Part shown: positions 1 through 5,931 of the stretch, piece by piece
Layout of the letters: each line of letters begins with the position of its first letter
Numbering within the stretch: position 1 is the stretch's first letter
Assembly: GCA_964345215.1 (NCBI GenBank)
Contig: CAYFQH010000065.1
Location: 1-8,314, forward strand
From: CAYFQH01 sp964345215
GTDB lineage: Bacteria > Bacillota > Clostridia > Christensenellales > Aristaeellaceae
DNA length: 8,314 nt
Direction of reading: 5' to 3'
Program-made: the position numbers and the translations under genes
Notes under the pieces: generated by a model
The model's database searches: none
What the model was told of the DNA's origin: nothing
What the model saw: the letters and a program-made list of their open reading frames with translations, nothing else

Positions 1-206
1 TGGAAAACATTACCATTATTCAGCTTTTTAGAACCATTGACCAGCGCCAACAGCAGAGCAAACATACGGTAATCAGCACTAACTTAAACAGCGTGGAGCT
101 TCAAAACCGCTATTCCGAGCGGATTGCTTCAAGGCTGCTAAACCCAAGGCAATGTGAGCTGGTGGCCTTTTTAGGCGAAGATGTGCGCAGACGGGAAAAA
201 GAATAA
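1..206 (+). CDS. DnaC/DnaI-type helicase-loader ATPase, C-terminal end (partial)
   Basis: This is the last 67 codons (first full codon at 3) of an AAA+ ATPase of the DnaC/DnaI family, which loads the replicative helicase onto DNA. The gene begins upstream of the window. Visible family features are a sensor-I-like strand with VISTNL after a run of polar residues, then the arginine-finger motif YSERIASRL, then a closing segment FLGEDVRRREKE. The order ISTN, about 10 residues, YSERI, short tail is characteristic of this family. It ends with TAA at 204-206. The 192-bp gap before ppa suggests that ppa does not depend only on this transcript. Walker A and B motifs lie outside the window, so catalytic competence cannot be judged. 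A phage or transposon IstB-type relative is the main alternative. Confidence 0.8.
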   Translation, partial: ENITIIQLFRTIDQRQQQSKHTVISTNLNSVELQNRYSERIASRLLNPRQCELVAFLGEDVRRREKE

Positions 207-398
207 GAGCAGTGCCGCACAAAAGGAAGACCGGGGAAGGGGCAAGGGATTTTTGTGTAAAACAAGAAAAAATAAGGGATCGCTCTGCTGTTTCAAGCTT
301 TTTTTACAATGGTTTACGCATAAAACTGCCTTCCCATTACGGCCGACTTGTGTGATGCTGACTAAAACTATATCATCTATAGAAAGGCGGCTTAAGCC
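207..398. other. Intergenic region between dnaC-like gene and ppa
   Basis: This 192-bp stretch is non-coding. It is A/T-rich with poly-A and poly-T runs and a heptamer AAGGGAT occurring twice (about 244 and 277). I found no convincing intrinsic terminator for the upstream gene. The 3' half holds the likely ppa promoter. An open frame from 181 to 462 crosses the region but overlaps both flanking genes and resembles no protein family. Confidence 0.5.
348..376 (+). promoter_or_regulatory. Putative sigma-A promoter for the ppa operon
   Basis: TTGTGT (348-353), a 17-bp spacer, then TATCAT (371-376). The -10 matches consensus at five of six positions and the -35 at three of six. Transcription would begin about 15 bp before the ppa start codon, inside or just ahead of the ribosome binding site AAAGGCGG (383-390). 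That short leader makes the assignment tentative. Confidence 0.35.
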
Positions 399-980
399 AT
401 GGGTAACATTTGGCACGACATTGACCCGGCAAGAATTTCTCACGGGGAGTTTATTGCAGTAATTGAAATTAGCAAGGGCGGAAAAAACAAATACGAGCTG
501 GATAAGGAAACGGGCATGCTGATGTTGGACCGGGTGTTGTACACCTCAACCCACTACCCGGCCAACTACGGCTTTATACCAAGAACCTACGGGGATGACA
601 AGGACCCTTTGGATGTGTTGGTTTTATGCCAGGAGGCCATTTTGCCCCTGACCCTTGTAAAGTGTAAGCCCATTGGCATGATTACCATGGTGGATGATGA
701 CTCTAACGACGAAAAGATTATCGCCGTCCCCCTGGGCGATCCTTCCATGGGCGAGTATGGGGACATTAGTGAGTTGCCTCCACACACCATTCAGGAAATG
801 ATGCACTTTTTTGAAGTCTATAAAAACCTTGAGGGAAAGGTAATGACTGTAAAGGACATGTATGGCAAAAAAGAGGCAGAAGAGGCCATTAAAATTGCCA
901 TTAAGGGCTATGTTGAAAAATACCTTCTGGGCGACAAATCCCTCTACGTTTCTCAGCGGAGAATTAAGGGCGAAGAATGA
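399..980 (+). CDS. ppa: Family I inorganic pyrophosphatase
   Basis: Cytoplasmic enzyme that hydrolyses pyrophosphate to two phosphates, using divalent metal, which pulls DNA, RNA and protein synthesis forward. At 193 residues it is close to the family norm (about 175 in E. coli). All main active-site positions can be matched to the E. coli enzyme: E23, K31, E33, R45, Y53 and Y57, the metal-binding triad D67, D69 and D72 in DKDPLDVLV, D99, D104 and K106 in the segment VDDDSNDEK, and Y141-K142 in HFFEVYKNLEG. One oddity is Lys68 inside the D-x-D-P signature, where Gly, Asn, Ser or Asp is usual. The ATG at 399 follows AAAGGCGG (383-390) by 8 nt. The stop overlaps the start of the next gene by 4 bp (ATGA), so the two are translationally coupled. 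Confidence 0.96.
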   Translation: MGNIWHDIDPARISHGEFIAVIEISKGGKNKYELDKETGMLMLDRVLYTSTHYPANYGFIPRTYGDDKDPLDVLVLCQEAILPLTLVKCKPIGMITMVDDDSNDEKIIAVPLGDPSMGEYGDISELPPHTIQEMMHFFEVYKNLEGKVMTVKDMYGKKEAEEAIKIAIKGYVEKYLLGDKSLYVSQRRIKGEE

Positions 981-1327
981 ATATACAAATTTATGTGAGT
1001 AAAAAAAATTTTGACAGCCAAAAGGCCGAGCGGTTTTTTAAAGAGCGAAAAATTCCCTACCAGCTGATGGACTTGAAAAAACATAAACTGGGCCTAAGGG
1101 AGCTGGAGTTGTTTGCAAAACAGCTGGGCATTGACCAGCTGGTAGACTATGAGGATAAAAGGGTAAAAGAACATCCGGTAGGGCATACCAATATTCCCTC
1201 GGTGATTTTGGAGACCTTGCAGGAAAAGCCTGTTTTCCTCCGCTCGCCCATTGTGCGAAACGGAAACAAGGTAACCTTAGGAGAGGCTCCGCAAGTTTGG
1301 AAAAAATGGATTGAGGAGGGGAAGTAG
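977..1327 (+). CDS. ArsC/Spx-fold protein lacking the catalytic cysteine
   Basis: A 116-residue thioredoxin-fold protein of the ArsC/Spx/YffB superfamily. The beginning (IQIYVSKKNFDSQKAERFF) aligns with the family's first strand, active-site loop and helix. The segment RSPIVRNGNKVTLGEAPQVW (89-108) is the conserved cis-Pro and C-terminal strand region (compare R-x-PIV-x-x-G). In ArsC the loop has a catalytic Cys and in Spx a CxxC pair. Here the corresponding position is Asn11, the Spx second Cys position is Ser14, and the protein has no cysteine at all, so arsenate reduction or a disulfide switch is ruled out by that chemistry. A binding or regulatory role is possible but is inference. It overlaps ppa by 4 bp and precedes the CHAP gene by 2 bp, so all three are one operon. 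AAGGG at 966-970 is its ribosome binding site. Confidence 0.85.
   Translation: MNIQIYVSKKNFDSQKAERFFKERKIPYQLMDLKKHKLGLRELELFAKQLGIDQLVDYEDKRVKEHPVGHTNIPSVILETLQEKPVFLRSPIVRNGNKVTLGEAPQVWKKWIEEGK
1313..1321 (+). promoter_or_regulatory. Ribosome binding site fixing a GTG start
   Basis: GAGGAGGGG lies 8 nt before the GTG at 1330, inside the last codons of the ArsC-like gene. No in-frame ATG lies between this site and the predicted signal peptide, so it decides the start. Confidence 0.8.
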
Positions 1328-1329
1328 CC

Positions 1330-2247
1330 GTGAAGGATCACATTGTTAGGGGTAAAAAGGATGTACAACAAGGCGCGGCCCTGGCCCTGGCTTTGCTTTT
1401 TTTAGTTTTGAGTTTTATTCCGCCCTTGGCCAGAGCCGAACAGGCTCCCGGTGGCGAAGGCATTGATTTAAAAATGCATCCCTTAGAACAGATGCTGGCC
1501 CCCGAAGGAGCAGGCTATAAAAGCTCCGACGAAGAGGTGGCCACCGTAACCAGCCAGGGCCTGATTAAAAGCTTTATAGAAGGCGAATGCGTGATTACCC
1601 TGACCACAAAGGGCCAAGAAGTGGCTTATAACCTTTTGGTTAGCGACCAGGTGCCAACAGAGCAAGTGAAGGAAGCCATTGCCATTGCCCTTAACGAATG
1701 GAGCGAAGTTGGGGAACGGAAGCTGGGTAAGACCAACAAATATACAAGATGGCGCTGTAAAAAAGACTGTTCTTTTGGTTGGTGTGGTGCCTTTATTGGC
1801 TGGGCTATGGACGAAGCCGGGGTGGAAATGTGTGCCGCAAAAGAGGCGGCACCGGTGGAGAAAGATGCCACCTTTGCCATCCGCGAAGCGGGGGTCGGCA
1901 AAATACTAACGGGCTATACCAAGCTGGAGCGGCTTACCCGTATCCCAAGACCCGGCTATTTAACCATTTATGGCGTGCGCAAAAGGGCCAACAAAACCGT
2001 TCATGTAGGGCTGATTACCGATGTAGAGCCTATTGAAGGGGATATATATTTGGTCAGCACAGTAGAGGGCAATATTGGCACAAAGATAAAACGTTACCAA
2101 TATTATTACGATGCCAGCCAGGAAGCCCGAGATGCCCAGGAAAATATTTTTTCGATTGAAGAAGAAAAACAGATCCAGGAAGGCATGAATTATACCTATG
2201 CGGTGGATACCTGGTATATTAACATCATCGGACAGACATACGAATAA
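1330..2247 (+). CDS. Secreted protein with bacterial Ig-like and CHAP-like amidase domains
   Basis: A 305-residue exported protein starting at GTG. Residues 1-36 form a signal peptide: basic N-terminus, hydrophobic core ALALALLFLVLSFI, and a likely cleavage after LARA (before E37). Residues about 45-105 resemble a BIG2-type bacterial Ig-like fold (YKSSDEEVATVTSQGLI, then GECVITLTTKG). Residues about 110-255 resemble a CHAP/NlpC-like cysteine peptidase or amidase: Cys152 in FGWCGAFIGWAMDEAGV is the expected nucleophile, His225 in VHVGLITDV the expected base, and VEGN (245-248) the usual third element. Such domains cut peptidoglycan cross-bridges or amide bonds, so a role in wall turnover is likely. 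Two more cysteines (C143, C147) sit just before the nucleophile. The gene is the last of the ppa operon and is followed by a hairpin terminator. The exact substrate and the Ig-like assignment are less certain than the amidase fold. Confidence 0.82.
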   Translation: MKDHIVRGKKDVQQGAALALALLFLVLSFIPPLARAEQAPGGEGIDLKMHPLEQMLAPEGAGYKSSDEEVATVTSQGLIKSFIEGECVITLTTKGQEVAYNLLVSDQVPTEQVKEAIAIALNEWSEVGERKLGKTNKYTRWRCKKDCSFGWCGAFIGWAMDEAGVEMCAAKEAAPVEKDATFAIREAGVGKILTGYTKLERLTRIPRPGYLTIYGVRKRANKTVHVGLITDVEPIEGDIYLVSTVEGNIGTKIKRYQYYYDASQEARDAQENIFSIEEEKQIQEGMNYTYAVDTWYINIIGQTYE

Positions 2248-2462
2248 GCAAGGTTAAAAAAAGTGATTTTACAGTTTTAAATAGAATCTAAAGGCGGCTC
2301 CTGCTTAGCAGGGGCCGCCTTTAAGGTATAAAAGAGAGTAAGCTGGCCAAAGAGCCAACATTCCACTTATGAAGATAAAAAGATAAAAAGCACTCGCTAA
2401 GGCATACCCACACCTCTTTGGTTCTTGCTTTTTTTGATAGCTCAAGAAAAAGAACCCGCCTT
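2248..2462. other. Convergent intergenic region
   Basis: 215 bp between two operons that run toward each other. It contains the strong hairpin at 2289-2323. A weaker 7-bp inverted repeat, GGTTCTT (2420-2426) with AAGAACC (2450-2456), lies close to the end of the HPr-like gene; no T-tract follows it on either strand, so I do not call it a terminator. Nothing else is recognisable. Confidence 0.6.
2289..2323. terminator. Hairpin terminator, probably bidirectional
   Basis: A 16-bp stem with a 3-nt loop (TTA at 2305-2307). The outer arms are TAAAGGCGGC (2289-2298) and GCCGCCTTTA (2314-2323), and the inner stem has one G-U pair. It lies 41 bp after the CHAP-like gene and 139 bp after the end of the convergent HPr-like gene. 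On both strands the stem is followed only by short T runs, part of which pair within the stem, so the tail is weak although the stem is very stable. Confidence 0.72.
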
Positions 2463-2717
2463 TTATTCACCCAACAAGGCCAAAAGGGCCTCCATGGCCT
2501 CCTGTTCATCAGGTCCGTCAACAGTAAGGATAAGGGCCAGGTCCCCAGCCCCGTCGGCCAGGGATAAAAGCCCCAGCATGGACTTTCCGTTTACAATTTT
2601 ATTTCCCTGTTCAAGCATAATGCGGCTGTTAAAACGGCTCGAAAGCTGAACCATTTGGGTGGCAGTGCGCCTTTTTACAATGTCATCTACAGGGAAGGTG
2701 ATCTCCTTACGAATCAT
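2463..2717 (-). CDS. HPr-like protein without the active-site histidine (Crh-like)
   Basis: An 84-residue protein with the HPr fold, at normal family length. Aligned with Bacillus HPr, the active-site motif HARPAT becomes KRRTAT, so the phospho-accepting His15 is Lys15 here; it cannot receive phosphate from Enzyme I in the usual way. The regulatory serine is kept: Ser46 in VNGKSMLGLLSLADGAGDL, the site phosphorylated by HPr kinase in HPr and Crh. This combination resembles B. subtilis Crh (Gln15, Ser46), a partner of the catabolite regulator CcpA, and Crh is likewise encoded just after whiA. The role here is inferred. The start codon overlaps the whiA stop by 4 bp, and AGGAGG (from 2725-2730, minus strand) lies 7 nt upstream. 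It is the last gene of the murB operon. Confidence 0.88.
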   Translation of the reverse strand: MIRKEITFPVDDIVKRRTATQMVQLSSRFNSRIMLEQGNKIVNGKSMLGLLSLADGAGDLALILTVDGPDEQEAMEALLALLGE

Positions 2718-3673
2718 GGCAAGTCCTCCTCACAGTTTTCATACTTTTTGGCCAAGGCTGCAATTTTGGCCAGCCGGTGGTTGATGCCCGATTTGCCCAC
2801 AGGGGGGATGGCCATAGCCCCCAGGGTTTCAAGGGAGGCTTCCGGATTGGCCAGGCGCAGGGCCGCCGTTTGGGCAAGCATTGGGGCCAGGTTTGATAGG
2901 CCAAGGGCCTGATCAAGGGTTTTAATGGAAGCAATTTGCCTTTGGGCGGCGTTTAACTGCTTATCCAGGTTATAATGGTCACAGTTCATACTGCGGTTAA
3001 TTTGGTTTAATATTTCTTTTTGAATCCGGATATCCTCCATCTTCATCAGGGCATTGTGGGCACCGGTGGCTGCTAGAAAAGAAATAATTTGATCACCGTT
3101 TTTAAGGTATACAAGGGCTTCCCCCTTGCGCAGAGAGGTTTTGGGCGAAAAACCCGATTTACTCATCACATCCAGCAGATTTTTTTCAAAAGAAGCCTTG
3201 GGGGTTCGCACTTCAAGGTGATAGCTTTTTTCCGGATTGGATAGGGTGCCAGCCCCTAAAAAAGCTCCCCGTAAAAAAGCATTTTTACAACAACGCTTAG
3301 TGGGGTTTTGCTTGGGAGTCATTCGCAGCAAGGTAAAACCGCTGCCGTTGCCATCAGCCATATCAAAGGCTTCAAGGAGTTTTTCCGCATCCCGGTGCTC
3401 TAAGGTGAGCACAGTGGTTTTTTTGCTTTTAAACCTGGGGTGCTGTAGAAAGTGAAGGCTTGGGGTAATGGAAAAACCTTGGCGAAGCAACAAAAAAATC
3501 CGCCGGGCCAAAGGGATATTTTCGACCTGGTAGGTCAGCTGAAAGCGGCCGCCCCCCTGTAGGGATAAACTGGCGGAGGTTTGGGTAATGGCCCCCAGCT
3601 CGTTAACAAGGCAGCAGGATTTTCCCAGGGGAATTTGGATTAATTCTTCTTTTGTATCAGAGGAAAAGGACAA
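2714..3673 (-). CDS. whiA: DNA-binding protein WhiA
   Basis: 319 residues, the usual length for WhiA, a protein of Gram-positive bacteria linked to sporulation in Streptomyces and to cell division and chromosome segregation in Bacillus. It combines a degenerate LAGLIDADG homing-endonuclease fold with a C-terminal helix-turn-helix. Visible landmarks are the N-terminal SFSSDTKEEL, a CC at 20-21 followed by a helical segment, the central motif CCKNAFLRGAFLGAGTLS (128-145) with PEKSYHLE (147-154), GAHNALMKMEDIRIQKE (204-220), and the C-terminal helices ending in GKSGINHRLAKI (293-304). The start is TTG at 3673 and gives the conserved N-terminus. It overlaps the HPr-like gene by 4 bp and follows rapZ after 113 bp. 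Confidence 0.95.
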   Translation of the reverse strand: MSFSSDTKEELIQIPLGKSCCLVNELGAITQTSASLSLQGGGRFQLTYQVENIPLARRIFLLLRQGFSITPSLHFLQHPRFKSKKTTVLTLEHRDAEKLLEAFDMADGNGSGFTLLRMTPKQNPTKRCCKNAFLRGAFLGAGTLSNPEKSYHLEVRTPKASFEKNLLDVMSKSGFSPKTSLRKGEALVYLKNGDQIISFLAATGAHNALMKMEDIRIQKEILNQINRSMNCDHYNLDKQLNAAQRQIASIKTLDQALGLSNLAPMLAQTAALRLANPEASLETLGAMAIPPVGKSGINHRLAKIAALAKKYENCEEDLP

Positions 3674-3786
3674 GAGGACACTCCTTTATTGTTTAAAAAA
3701 CACGGGGATTTTCTGTTTGGTAAAATGCTTGTTGGCATCTGGACTAAAGCCTTTTAAACCATAGGGGCATCATACAAGCCCGCTTG
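3674..3786. other. Gap between rapZ and whiA where yvcK would be expected
   Basis: In many Firmicutes rapZ is followed by yvcK and then whiA. Here only 113 bp separate the two and no yvcK remnant can be read in any frame. A short inverted repeat (ACAAG/CTTGT) sits just after the rapZ stop without a T-tract. No convincing promoter is visible on the minus strand, so read-through from rapZ is the simplest view. Confidence 0.5.
3681..3686 (-). promoter_or_regulatory. Ribosome binding site supporting the TTG start of whiA
   Basis: AAGGAG on the minus strand, 7 nt upstream of the TTG at 3673. The translated N-terminus MSFSSDTKEEL matches the conserved WhiA start, so this rare codon is well supported. 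Confidence 0.75.
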
Positions 3787-4674
3787 TTACAGTGTTTTCC
3801 AGTGGGCTTGCTCTAAGTCCAGGTCTCGGTGGTTTACGTCAATGCGGTAGCCTTGCTCCCTAAAAGCCCGGCCTAACTCTTCGGCAATGGCAACGCTGCG
3901 GTGGGCACCGCCGGTGCAGCCAATGGCAATCACAAACCGGTGCTTACCCTCAGCCTGGTAGTGGGGCAGCAAAAAGGTTAACAGGTCGGTGGTTTTTTCC
4001 AAAAAGGTTTCGGTTACAGGATGTTGTAACACAAAGTCTTTTACCTTATCATCCAAGCCTGTTAAATGACCGATGCTCTCTACATAAAAGGGGTTAGGCA
4101 AAAAGCGAACGTCAAAAACCAGGTCCCCCTCCCGGGGCAGGCCCCGTTTAAAGCCGAAGGAGAGAATTTCCAGGCGCATATACTGGCTGTCTTGCTCGCT
4201 GGTAAAAATATCGGCCAGCATTTTTTGCAGGGCCCTTGGCCGAAGGGAGGTGGTATCGATTAAGTAATTGGCGCTTTCCCGAAGGGGCTCAAGCAAAATT
4301 CGCTCCTGATTAATGGCTTCCTGCAGGCTAACATGCTCCCCGGCCAGAGGGTGATCCCGGCGGGTTTCTTTATAGCGGCTGACCAGCACATCGTCGCTGG
4401 CTTCCATATAAAGGGTGTCGATTTGGTAGCCAATTTCCCGGGCCTCGCTAATGACCCGCCGAACGGCCTTGGGATCAAAAAACTCACCGCTTCGTACGTC
4501 CACTGCCATAGCCACCAAAGGTGTCTTCATGGAAGGGCTTTGGCAGGCTTCCATAAACTTTACCATCATCATGGGGGGAAGGTTGTCAATACAAAAAGCA
4601 CCTACATCTTCTAAATAGCGCAGGGCAACGGTTTTTCCCGCCCCTGAAAGGCCTGTAAGCACTAAAAATCTCAT
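3787..4674 (-). CDS. rapZ: RapZ/YvcJ-family nucleotide-binding protein
   Basis: 295 residues, full length for the family. In E. coli RapZ is the RNase E adaptor that directs decay of the small RNA GlmZ and so controls GlmS and amino-sugar supply; the Bacillus relative YvcJ binds and hydrolyses nucleotides, with a less defined role. The N-terminal kinase-like domain has Walker A GLSGAGKT (8-15), FCIDNLPP (27-34), DVRSGEFF (59-66) and RRDHPL (105-110). The C-terminal domain has SFGFKRGLPREGDLVFDVRF (172-191), GCTGGAHRSVAIAE (252-265) and NHRDL (281-285). A GGAGGAA ribosome binding site (4681-4687, minus strand) precedes the ATG. It starts 21 bp after murB, placing it in the same operon and next to the peptidoglycan precursor pathway. 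Confidence 0.96.
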   Translation of the reverse strand: MRFLVLTGLSGAGKTVALRYLEDVGAFCIDNLPPMMMVKFMEACQSPSMKTPLVAMAVDVRSGEFFDPKAVRRVISEAREIGYQIDTLYMEASDDVLVSRYKETRRDHPLAGEHVSLQEAINQERILLEPLRESANYLIDTTSLRPRALQKMLADIFTSEQDSQYMRLEILSFGFKRGLPREGDLVFDVRFLPNPFYVESIGHLTGLDDKVKDFVLQHPVTETFLEKTTDLLTFLLPHYQAEGKHRFVIAIGCTGGAHRSVAIAEELGRAFREQGYRIDVNHRDLDLEQAHWKTL

Positions 4675-4695
4675 AATATATTCCTCCGTTGTATA

Positions 4696-5628
4696 TTAAG
4701 GGTGCCAAATGCGTATTTCCGGCTCCAAGGCCACATGAAAGGCGCTGTAAACCCGCTCTTGCACCAGGGCGATTAGGTCTTTTACATCCTGGGCGGTAGC
4801 CTTGCCCGTGTTTACAATAAAGCCCGCATGTTTGGGGCTGACCATGGCCCCCCCCAGGGTGGTGCCTTTTAAGTGACATTGGTCGATCAGGGCCGAGGCA
4901 TAATGGCCCTGGGGCCTTTTAAAAACACTTCCAGCACTGGGGTAGTTCATGGGTTGTTTTTCGTTGCGCTGGTGGTTTAGTTCCTTCATTTGTTCAAAAA
5001 GAATAGCAGCCCTTTGACCGGGTGAAAGAGAAAAATCCGCCTCCAGCAAAATGAAAGGCCCCTCCTGTAAAAAACTGTGGCGATATGAAAAATGCATCTG
5101 CTCTTTGGTTAAGGTTTTAACAGTGCCGTCTTTTAATAAAACCTTGGCTTGGGTAATCCGGTCGGAAATTTCGCTGCCATAAGCTCCGGCGTTCATGTAA
5201 ACAGCACCGCCTAAGGAACCGGGAACGCCGCAAAGACCCACCATTCCCTCAAGATTACTGTGGGCAGCGGCCCTCGTAATCGCTGCCAAAGAGGCGCCAG
5301 ACTGGGCCGTAAGCAGGTTTCCTTTTGTTTTAACAGCAGAAAAGTTTTCGCCAAGGCGGATCACCACCCCCCGAACCCCTTCGTCATCTACCAGCAGGTT
5401 GCTGCCGTGGCCCATCATGCGAAAGGGAACTTGACAGGCTGTAACAATGCTAAGGACAAGGGCCAGCTCCTCGGTGCTGGAAGGTTCTACCAGCAAATCG
5501 GCCTTCCCGCCGATTTTAAAAGAAGTATAAGGGGCCAGTGGCTGGTTTTCTTTTACTCTTTTAGGGGACAAGGCTTTTTTTATTTCTAAAAAACAGTTTA
5601 AAAAAACTGTTGGCACAGTTAAACTCAT
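4696..5628 (-). CDS. murB: UDP-N-acetylenolpyruvoylglucosamine reductase MurB
   Basis: 310 residues. This cytoplasmic flavoenzyme uses NADPH to reduce UDP-GlcNAc-enolpyruvate to UDP-N-acetylmuramate, the second committed step of peptidoglycan precursor synthesis. The FAD-binding domain shows YTSFKIGGKADLLVEPSS (34-51), GHGSNLLVDD (73-82) and the loop GLCGVPGSLGGAVYMNAGAY (131-150). Catalytic candidates are Arg183 in SYRHS, Ser234 in YPSAGSVFKRP, and a C-terminal Glu in LEPEIRI (301-307). The shape matches the shorter Gram-positive type. The ATG at 5628 is preceded by AGGAAAGG (5637-5644, minus strand). It is the first gene of the murB-rapZ-whiA-HPr operon. Confidence 0.96.
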   Translation of the reverse strand: MSLTVPTVFLNCFLEIKKALSPKRVKENQPLAPYTSFKIGGKADLLVEPSSTEELALVLSIVTACQVPFRMMGHGSNLLVDDEGVRGVVIRLGENFSAVKTKGNLLTAQSGASLAAITRAAAHSNLEGMVGLCGVPGSLGGAVYMNAGAYGSEISDRITQAKVLLKDGTVKTLTKEQMHFSYRHSFLQEGPFILLEADFSLSPGQRAAILFEQMKELNHQRNEKQPMNYPSAGSVFKRPQGHYASALIDQCHLKGTTLGGAMVSPKHAGFIVNTGKATAQDVKDLIALVQERVYSAFHVALEPEIRIWHP

Positions 5629-5670
5629 AAGTAGATCCTTTCCTGGATTTTTAATATAATCTACCTATTT

Positions 5671-5699
5671 ATTGTACTTTAAATTGTCTTAACCCGCAA
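5671..5699 (-). promoter_or_regulatory. Putative sigma-A promoter of the murB operon
   Basis: On the minus strand TTGCGG (5694-5699), a 17-bp spacer, then TACAAT (5671-5676). The -10 matches at five of six positions and the -35 at three. It lies about 43 bp upstream of the murB start codon, a suitable distance for a short leader carrying AGGAAAGG. Confidence 0.42.
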
Positions 5700-5879
5700 G
5701 GGCCGGCAAAAGAGCTTGTGTAAAAGGCGGCAAGGGAATGAAAGATAAAAATACAAGAGGATTATGCTAAACAAAAAGGAAAACAGTAACGAATATAGAA
5801 GTAAAGATATAACAATTTTTTCTTTTGGGAATAAAAGAGAAGGTTGAATCGTTATTATAGTGAATGCAGGTAATTGCTT

Positions 5880-5908
5880 TTGTAAACCCTTGTTATAACT
5901 TATAAAAT
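5880..5908 (+). promoter_or_regulatory. Putative sigma-A promoter of the secreted wall-binding protein
   Basis: TTGTAA (5880-5885), a 17-bp spacer, then TAAAAT (5903-5908), matching four of six and five of six positions. The start codon follows 23 bp after the -10, with AGGAAGG (5918-5924) in between. Confidence 0.42.
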
Positions 5909-5931
5909 ACGCAGTAAAGGAAGGAAAGAAC

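Larger units (their letters stand above)
5629..5931. other. Divergent intergenic region between murB and the secreted protein gene
   Basis: 303 bp, very A/T-rich in its right half. It carries a candidate promoter for each side (see the separate entries) and nothing else I can name. A minus-strand open frame through it encodes a Leu/Ile/Phe-rich stretch but starts inside the secreted-protein gene and has no family features. Confidence 0.55.

Noticed and set aside
181..462. Open frame spanning the gap between the dnaC-like gene and ppa
   Set aside because: It overlaps both real genes in another frame, has a low-complexity Lys/Arg-rich composition and no ribosome binding site of note.
2420..2456. 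Inverted repeat GGTTCTT/AAGAACC just after the HPr-like gene, considered as a terminator
   Set aside because: A 7-bp stem with a 23-nt loop and no T-tract after it on either strand; the 2289-2323 hairpin is far stronger.
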